A DNA stretch of 25,859 nt from Spirogloea muscicola (Eukaryota > Streptophyta > Zygnematophyceae > Spirogloeales > Spirogloeaceae): NCBI GenBank assembly GCA_009602725.1, contig WELB01000014.1, forward strand, positions 908,234 through 934,092. The letters run 5' to 3'. Both the position numbers and the translations under genes were made by a program. Under the pieces are notes generated by a model. The model was not told where the DNA came from, did no database searches, and saw only the letters and a list, made by a program, of their open reading frames with translations. Of this stretch, positions 19,855 through 25,859 are shown piece by piece. Position 1 is the stretch's first letter, and every line of letters starts with the position of its first letter.

Positions 19855-20967
19855 ATGGCGGTGAGACAGCCGACCGGCGACGCCGGGCTGCCTGCACCGC
19901 CACGGCTGCGCCGCCCTGGCGAGCTCCGGCGCAGAGCACGGCCTCGCCGCGCCGCTCCCAGACGCACTGACCACCGCCGCCGCCGCGGCCGCCACCGTTT
20001 TCGCCGCCGCAGACGGTGCCGGTGAACCCCAAGCCGTTCCTCAACGACCTGACGGGCAAGCCGGTGATTGTGAAGCTCAAGTGGGGCATGGAGTACAAAG
20101 GCGAGCACTCCCTCCCCCCTTCTCCTCGTCGCGCTCACGGCTCGTCGCGAGCAGGCCCGCCGTAGCCGCCTCGCTTGCAGCACCGGCAGCGGCGTCGCGC
20201 CAGATTGGCGCTGGCCTTGCCGTTGCACATGAAGAAGGGTTCAGTGCTCGGTGCTTGAGGCACTGCCACCGCTCACCAGCCTCCTGCGGCGGTCCTCTCG
20301 CAGGCTACCTTGTCTCGGTCGACTCGTACATGAACCTCCAGGTTCGACGCCCTGCCTGCACTCCTCCGCGCCTTGTCTCCAGGCGGCTACAGCATTTGGC
20401 CTTGCCGAGCACAGCAGCCTTCTGGGCGGAGGGGTGTGACACACCGTGGCCGCCGCCCCTTTGCAGCTAGCGAGCACGGAGGAGTTCATCGACGGCGAGT
20501 TCATGGGCAACCTCGGCGAGGTCCTGATCAGGTGGCTACGGCAGGCCCAATATCTTGTCGCTCTCCGCTGTCCAGTTTCATCCATATTTTGGGAGGCTGT
20601 GCCAACAGACTAATTGCTGTCCGCATGGCTGAAGTACCTCGCATGTGTGCTCTTCATTTGGCGGCAACGAAGTCAAGTGGGTCCTCAGCTCGCAAATGAC
20701 AGACGCCAAGCCATCTTTTCATTGAGAAAGATGGCTTGTAGCGCCAGCATACTTGCGGGAGGGGGCATCAGGCACCTCTATGAGCAGCAATGCACGTGGG
20801 CAACATCACCACTGACAGGCCCTCTGCAATTGGTAGTGACGGCACGGCTGCTAATCCTCTGTTTGCATGCCTTCTGTGGGACATGCAGGTGTAACAATGT
20901 CCTATACTTGAGAGGCGTGCCAGAGGATGAGGAGATTGCTGAGGCTGAGGCTGGCGAGCAGGGGTGA
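19855..20967 (+). CDS. SNRPF: Small nuclear ribonucleoprotein SmF (Sm core, spliceosome)
   Basis: SmF is one of seven Sm proteins forming the ring around the Sm site of U1, U2, U4 and U5 snRNAs in the nucleus. Five exons join in phase: 19855-19860 (only Met-Ala), 20013-20100, 20304-20341, 20467-20531, 20889-20967. The product is 91 residues, the usual SmF length. It begins [20 protein letters not shown]. Sm motif 1 is seen in [20 protein letters not shown] followed by NLQL, and Sm motif 2 in [19 protein letters not shown], with a short acidic C-terminus EAEAGEQG. The match to plant and animal SmF is near complete. Intron 2 starts with GC (20101, GCGAGC) instead of GT, and intron 4 contains a 12-bp perfect hairpin. 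The first exon holds only six coding bases. The gene converges on the L12 gene, with about 1.2 kb between stops. Confidence 0.97.
20707..20738 (+). repeat. 12-bp perfect hairpin in SmF intron 4
   Basis: Arms 'caagccatcttt' (20707-20718) and 'aaagatggcttg' (20727-20738) pair perfectly around an 8-nt loop, with three more pairs possible after a 2-nt bulge. It is located mid-intron. It could be an intronic small-RNA precursor, a splicing-modulating stem or a transposon relic; nothing distinguishes these. Confidence 0.75.
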
Positions 20968-22135
20968 ACGTGCTGCTCAGTTGCCCTCAATGCTGCCTAT
21001 ATCTATGGTCTGCTCCTCCGCAATGTGGCTACCAAGCTAACGGCACTTGAATGTGCAAAACCGCCCGGCCTCCATTCCGGCCAACCAAATGCGCACTCCC
21101 ACACCCCTCCCCTTCCAACCCTCCCCCCCACACTAAGTTGGCTTCTTTGGGGCACAGTAGCACCCCTTGACCCCTTGCCGAGCTCCCTCTGGAACAAGCT
21201 TGCTCAGAGCTTAACTGCTGAGCGCAAGCAGAGGCTTCACTTTGCCATGTCCAGTCTCTGCAGGAAGCAGTCTGCAAAAGCCGGTGCTCTTATGTGGAAG
21301 CTATGGACATGGAAAGCTGACAGATACATCTTGAGCAATTAATTGCCTGTCGAAGATCATGGCCCGCTTCCAAGTTGTTGGCACTTGCTGCACAACTGTT
21401 CTGAGAGGCACCTTACTTGCAATCAAGCTGACATGTACCAAGCGGGAGACATGCCATAGTGGGAGCAGCCGCCGTTGAGGCGGCCACCGTGGCTTACGCC
21501 GCTGGGCGCACAGTCTACATCACATGGTTGGTGCATTCGTTTAGCGCGCTTGATGAACTTGCGTGGCAATGGTAGAAATGCCACCAAGCCTTCGATGCGC
21601 GCTCACACGGCCCAAGCTTGCAGCCACTCCACCACCGCCATGCATGACCACACCCAAGGCACAGCCCATGGTGGCCAGACAAAGCATCGGCGGTGGACTG
21701 TTTCAGCTGTATGTCTGTCTGCAGACCGGTCGGTTTAATTTGCATTCGCCTGCCAGTTGCAACTCAGTATGGACCAAGCAGCAGCTGCTGTTGCAGAGTC
21801 CAGGTGCTCTCTAAGCACCGAACTTGATGCTCACACTACCGGATGCCGGCAAGCAGCCCGGCTAGTCTCTCCAGCAGTGGCAGACTGCCAGGCCCTGTTC
21901 AGGCGGCAACGGCGCATTACGCCGTGCTTAAGTGTCACAGGTGGCCAAGCTTACAACTTTACCTTGCGGACCTGGGGGAACCCAAGGGCTTACTCCTGCA
22001 ATGTAGCCGAGTTGGAGGCTTCGATGGAGGCCTCCATAAGAGGTGCCCGGCCGGACGGCCACCGAGAGGACGCCCTCTGAGAGGAGAGGGAAATGGAGAA
22101 GGAGGTGCTCCGTGGACTTTCTGTGTGATGGCCCC
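20968..22135. other. Intergenic DNA between convergent SmF and L12 genes
   Basis: This interval should contain both 3' UTRs. No gene is recognised. Open frames on the plus strand (21025-21342, 21757-22080, 21843-22409) lack family patterns. A 38-codon frame at 21459-21575 (beginning VGAAAVEAATVAYAAGR) has gene-like composition and follows a CATAG, but I could not connect it to anything. The last of the longer frames overlaps the L12 exon antisense. Confidence 0.4.
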
Positions 22136-23069
22136 TCACTCGATACCGCACGTAGCGCCGACAGCCTTGAGCTTCTCCAGCATGGCATCGGCCTCGTCCT
22201 TAGTCACGCCCTTCTTGATGATCGCAGGCGCTGACTCCACCAGATCCTTGGCCTCCTTGAGACCCAGCGCCGTCATCGCGCGCACCTCCTGCGGTGCGTG
22301 TGCGGCAAAGCACGAGCAGCGCACAGGTAGTGCCTGCCATCAGGGGTGGCCACCAAAGTGGTGGCCAACGAACGAAGCTAACGAGAGATCTTGTCTAGAT
22401 AACCTTTAACAGCAGCATAGACAACAAGAAGTTGCCTTTCTACTGGAAGTGGAGTAAGTTGACGAGGCAACACTCGTATCTAAGGGCTGCCGCCAGTGAC
22501 TCTCGGCCACTTGGGCAGCGCCACAAACCTTGATGATCTTGATCTTCTGCGCGGCGTCGAACTTCTCCAGCTTGACGTCAAAGGAGGTCTTCTCGGCGGC
22601 CGCAGAGGGGGCCGCAGCCGCCGCGCCGGCACCACCGCCGCCGCCACCGCCCATGCCCATGCCCATGGGCATGCTCATCGGCAAGTCCCCCATGCCTGCC
22701 CAAGCGCAAACGCGCACGTCCCATGTGGGGTCTCAGCGCCGTCGCCGCCACGCAGCGCCAGTCGCCAGACTGCTGCTGCCTTAAATCCCTGCCGGCGGGG
22801 TTTTGCAGAAGCAGGAGGAGGGAGGAAGGGGGGGGAAGGGGGGGGCGCGCACCCAGGCGGTGGCGCAGCAGCGAGGTGAGGCCGGAGACCTCGAGCAGCG
22901 TGAGCGAGGAGATCTCGTCCGCCAGCCGCCGCACCTTGTCCGACGGCGCGCTTGGCGCCCCCGCACCGGCCTCCGGGTGCGGCTCCACCACCACCGGCGC
23001 CCGCGCCGCGCCGCCGCCGTGCACCGCCCGACGCCAAGCGGCGNATCTCCATCCGCAGCCAAATGACAT
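22136..23069 (-). CDS. MRPL12: Mitochondrial-type ribosomal protein L7/L12 (bL12m)
   Basis: L12 forms the flexible stalk of the large ribosomal subunit and recruits translational GTPases. Three exons on the minus strand join in phase: 23069-22853, 22695-22529, 22288-22136 (178 codons). The N-terminal dimerisation domain reads [20 protein letters not shown]. The linker contains [12 protein letters not shown] and a Gly/Ala hinge, resembling the MPVMAMMMPGMG linker of plant mitochondrial L12. The C-terminal domain reads [20 protein letters not shown], then [20 protein letters not shown] and [20 protein letters not shown], ending ATCGIE. The first roughly 25 residues are Arg/Ala-rich with Trp and no clear acidic residues, consistent with a mitochondrial targeting peptide. 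The start is uncertain: the ATG at 23069 is in frame, but one codon contains the ambiguous base 23044, and a deletion there would put another ATG in frame. The chloroplast form is less likely because of the linker. Confidence 0.93.
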
Positions 23070-23103
23070 GTCTTTTCAAGCCCACTCCGCGGCTTCCTCC
23101 CGC

Positions 23104-23120
23104 CGGCGGCGGCGGCGGCT

Positions 23121-23151
<31 letters not shown>
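23104..23151. repeat. CGG runs upstream of the L12 gene
   Basis: Five CGG units (23104-23118) and ten more (23122-23151) are separated by a CTG-like interruption, about 35 bp upstream of the inferred L12 start (CCG on the coding strand). A minus-strand frame through it would encode poly-Ala but is not in the L12 frame. Confidence 0.85.
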
Positions 23152-23154
<3 letters not shown>

Positions 23155-24010
23155 TGGTTGCTAGGGAGGCACCCACGTGTCAGCCCCACGCCTGCTCGGG
23201 GACTAGCCCGGGGAGCTGTTAACTCAACTAGAAGTACGTGTAGTCAAGCGTGCCGTTTGTTGCTGCCTAATCTTATTGCCGGTTAGCTTGCAGTCCAGTG
23301 GCGCTGGGGACGCCGCTGGATACGCCATCGAGGTGAACCCATCGCTCGAGACGCCGCTCATGCCAATGAGATGCATTGGCAATGGTGAATAAGAAAGGGC
23401 GGCGAAGCTTGGCAATCCGCTGCCTGAGCTGCGCCTGGTCAACCCCGGCCTCGGTGCTGGACGCTCGCCCTGTAGTCCACGCATCACTGCCTAGCACGCT
23501 CTGTCGTGACCCTGGGGACGGGGCACTGTTGTTATTGTGCCAGAGATCAGCCTGGTGGCTGTGAAGAGAAATTTAAATCAAGGCATGTTGGAAAGAATGC
23601 GGAGCGCGAGCGCCACAGCGCTTGCGCTCGTGACTATGAAAGTATATCTCAGGGGTGCACTTCCGACGAGATGATCACTGAGGAAGCAAGCACTACTAGC
23701 ATTCGTACGAGCTTTTCTGACGTGAAGCCCAGCGGCGCAGTGCTCGTGAGCCAAGGTGGGAGGGCCTCTATGGTGTAGCCACTCGCTAGCAGAAGGTCCA
23801 GCGGCAACAGCAGGCAGTGCCTCTCCGTAACGCCCGCAGCATGCCCGTGCTACGTGCAGCAGAAATCTATGAGGATCTTGTCAAGCTTGAAAGGCTGCCG
23901 GATGCACACCGATGCCGTGGTAAAGCTGACAGCAAGTAGAAAGGCTTGATAGCAGGATGGAATTACTGTGGTGAATGAGGCACATGCGCTCCACGACTGA
24001 AGATGCTGCC
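23152..24010. other. Intergenic DNA between L12 and the pectinesterase gene
   Basis: It should contain the L12 promoter (right side of the gene, since it reads leftward) and the pectinesterase 3' UTR. No gene is recognised. A plus-strand stretch at about 23302-23395 (reading AGDAAGYAIEVNPSLETPLM before a stop) and a minus-strand frame 23224-23487 have mixed composition but no family pattern. A minus-strand frame continuing from the pectinesterase region to 23850 lies in a different frame from the real last exon. Confidence 0.4.
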
Positions 24011-25859
24011 TCATATGACTGGCGGCGGAGGCGGCGGAGGCGGGGGTGGCTGAGCGAGCAGGAGATCGGGGGGCAGTGCAGTGAGGGGCGGTGAGGGAGG
24101 TGGTGGCGAAGGAGGCGGCGGGGGCAAGCCAGCAGCTGCAAGCAGCACTGGGTCTGGCGAAGGTGGGAGAAGCGGAGGGGGTGACGGTGGAGGCGGCGAT
24201 GGCGGAGGAGGTTGCAGAGGTAGTGTGACGTCCAGCGACGGCGGCGGTGGCGGTGGTGGCGGTGGCGGGGGCGGCGAAGGAAAAGGTGGTGGAGGGGTCA
24301 GAGGCGGCGGAGGAGGGGAGGGTGGGGGTGGTGATGGTGCGGGGGGGGCCGGCGGTGGCGACGGCGGCGGCGGCGGTGAGAGCTGGAAGCCAGCAGGCAG
24401 TGGTGGCAGCGGCAGGCTCTGATTGGCGTCCAGGATGTAGTTGCGGTTGTTGTAGGGCGACACGCCATGGGCGTCCAACGTGTGCGTCCAGGCGGCTCGT
24501 GGAAAGAGAACGTGGTTTGCACCAGGGCCAGTCGACTCGTACTCCGCAAAGTAGGCAGTCGGCCGCCGCGATGTGTCGTTGCCCCAGTCCAGCCACGCCT
24601 GTGCAGCATGGTGAAGGTGATTGAGCAATTTTTACATCATTATACGTGAAGCACTTGGCCAAAGATCTACCTGTGTTTCGATAGCTGATCGCTCTGGTGA
24701 TGTGAGAGTGCCTCACCCCAGGGCCGAGGATGCCGGCAATCCGTGTGTTGATGTAGACGACGCGTGAGAAGTTGCCCCAGGGGCGGCCGAGGTATGTAGG
24801 GCCCTCGCCGACGATTGCGCAGTTGAGGAAGACGAAGCCCGTCGGGTCACTGTACCACCCGCGCTTCTGTGCCACAATGTTGCCCATGCCTTTCGCATGC
24901 AGCACGCAGCGCTCGAACAGTGCCGTCGCGTTGCCAAAGATGAAGTCCACAGAGCCCACCACCTCGCACTCCCTGCCCGCAAGGCGCCCCACCCGCAGCC
25001 TTGCTCAGTCGCCTTGAGCACAAGGTGCACGCACGCACGTTGAGTCCAAGCGCCAGGCAGAATAGTGATATGATCAAGAAAGGAGAACAGTGGGCCCCTC
25101 ACCGGTAATACTGCTTGCCTTTGTGAGCATACAGCGTGTCCTGCCAGCTCACAAAGTGTACGCCGAAGAAGGCCACACTGGTCGCCGATACTCGCACTGC
25201 CGGCGCCTGCCCAGAATAGTAAGTGGGTGGCGGTCTGCAACAGCGAGTGTCGATGAGTCGACATGAGCAGCTGTGAAGCGAGAGCATTGTGGACCACCTC
25301 TGAGACCCCTGCAAAGCACTCAAAATGGAGCAGACTGGCTGCCACCTTTGCGAGCCACGATAGACAAGAGACTGGCAGCGAATTGACATCGTCCACTAGC
25401 ACTTATCTTCCACTACTTGTGAGCTGCTTTGTGAGATGCCTGTTTCTCCGTCACAGCAGCCGTTCTTGGGTGTATTGTGGGCCACGGCCACAAGCTGCCC
25501 CTGTGGAGGTCATTGGAGGAGGTGGGAGCTGACCGCGTGGCATTGTTCATGAAGGTGATGTTGTATGCAAGGAAGCCAGCACCAAGGATGGTGACGCTGG
25601 CTGAGCGGTACGTCCCGCGGGTTCTGTTCAACGAATCGAGCCACTGCCCTGCGTTGTGCATCATCAGCACGATTGTGCCCGCCGTGGACTGGCCCCTGCG
25701 CCAAGCAAAGCTTCAACCTCAAGAACTGATTCGACAGGAGAATCGTGGAGAATCTGCATGAAAAAAGTTACGAAGCATGCAGCAGACTTACTTGAGCGTG
25801 ACAAAGCGCTTGGACTTTGGCACAACGATCTCCTCAATGTAGACGCCGTCCTTGACCTT
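24011..25859 (-). CDS. Pectinesterase (CE8) with C-terminal (Ser)Pro-rich tail; 5' end outside window
   Basis: Pectin methylesterases remove methyl groups from homogalacturonan in cell walls. Exons on the minus strand, all in phase: 25859(partial)-25792, 25695-25534, 25234-25103, 24972-24717, 24598-24011. The visible protein begins KVKDGVYIEEIVV (family GxYxE region) and continues YRSASVTILGAGFLAYNITF. All hallmark catalytic blocks are intact: GQAPAVR (oxyanion Gln), FVSWQDTLYAHKGKQYYR (acid/base Asp), GSVDFIFGN (nucleophile Asp) and YLGRPWGNFSRVVY (substrate-binding Arg and Trp). AWLDWG and YFAEYESTGPGAN close the catalytic fold. The last exon then adds about 135 residues of Pro-rich repeats (SPPPPPSPPPAPP type) ending PPPPPVI before the stop at 24011-24013. 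Such SPn modules are typical of hydroxyproline-rich wall glycoproteins of green algae and extensins. The start, any signal peptide and any inhibitor pro-domain lie beyond the window. Confidence 0.93.
24045..24405. repeat. G-rich (plus) / C-rich (coding) repeat encoding the Pro-rich tail
   Basis: Imperfect GGCGGT/GGTGGC-type units cover the stretch, with runs of G on the plus strand such as 'ggcggcggtggcggtggtgg' near 24240. On the coding strand they give CCN (Pro) with interspersed Ser, Ala and Leu codons. Length variation between individuals would be expected. Confidence 0.8.

Noticed and set aside
24081-24422. Gly-rich plus-strand frame (113 codons)
   Set aside because: It is the exact antisense of the Pro-rich tail, whose frame is continuous with the pectinesterase domain.
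23850-24992. 380-codon minus-strand frame containing the GSVDFIFG block
   Set aside because: The first part is a true pectinesterase exon, but the frame then runs through the intron at 24716-24599 and continues in a wrong frame opposite to the Pro-rich exon; the homologous continuation (AWLDWG...) is in another frame.
1-25859. CRISPR arrays, tRNA or rRNA genes, telomeric repeats, bacterial operons
   Set aside because: None was seen on either strand; repeats found are dispersed transposon relics or microsatellites, and gene structure is eukaryotic throughout.

Overview
This is nuclear DNA from an intron-rich, GC-rich eukaryote, most likely a green alga or another member of the green plant lineage. 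The evidence is spliceosomal introns in every recognisable gene except one, VPS39 and SmF exons that read most like plant orthologues, a mitochondrial-type L12, a plant-family pectin methylesterase with a (Ser)Pro-rich tail, and long GCC/CGG trinucleotide runs. Which green lineage it belongs to cannot be settled from the window. The sequence begins with a 93-base T run and contains a 393-base assembly gap (12967-13359) and a single N (23044).

Layout. Positions 1-7460 are gene-poor. A C/T-rich low-complexity start is followed by a cluster of decayed non-LTR (LINE-type) retrotransposon 3' ends in both orientations. Positions 7461-13362 carry a full-length VPS39/VAM6 gene on the minus strand in about 13 exons, whose first exon runs into the gap. 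Head-to-head with it, about 270 bp away, a second VPS39-type gene runs on the plus strand (13634-17052). It has the same intron positions and phases in its N-terminal two thirds but lacks the C-terminal third. Immediately downstream is an uninterrupted Sel1-repeat ORF (17302-18795) that may be a separate gene or the replacement 3' exon of the truncated paralogue. Next come the five-exon SmF spliceosome gene (plus, 19855-20967), the convergent three-exon mitochondrial L12 gene (minus, 22136-23069), and the 3' part of a pectinesterase gene (minus, 24011 to beyond the window edge).

Functionally, the two VPS39 genes belong to endolysosomal/vacuolar tethering (HOPS), where the N-terminal propeller contacts Rab7-type GTPases and the C-terminus contacts VPS11. 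SmF is a core snRNP subunit, L12 is the mitoribosomal stalk protein, and the pectinesterase is a secreted wall enzyme. They are ordinary unlinked eukaryotic genes rather than a functional cluster. The most unusual points are the divergent VPS39 pair with a C-terminally lost, possibly Sel1-fused partner, and the pectinesterase carrying a roughly 135-residue hydroxyproline-type tail. All exon boundaries were read by eye from GT/GC-AG sites, phase continuity and remembered family patterns; no alignment or transcript data were available.
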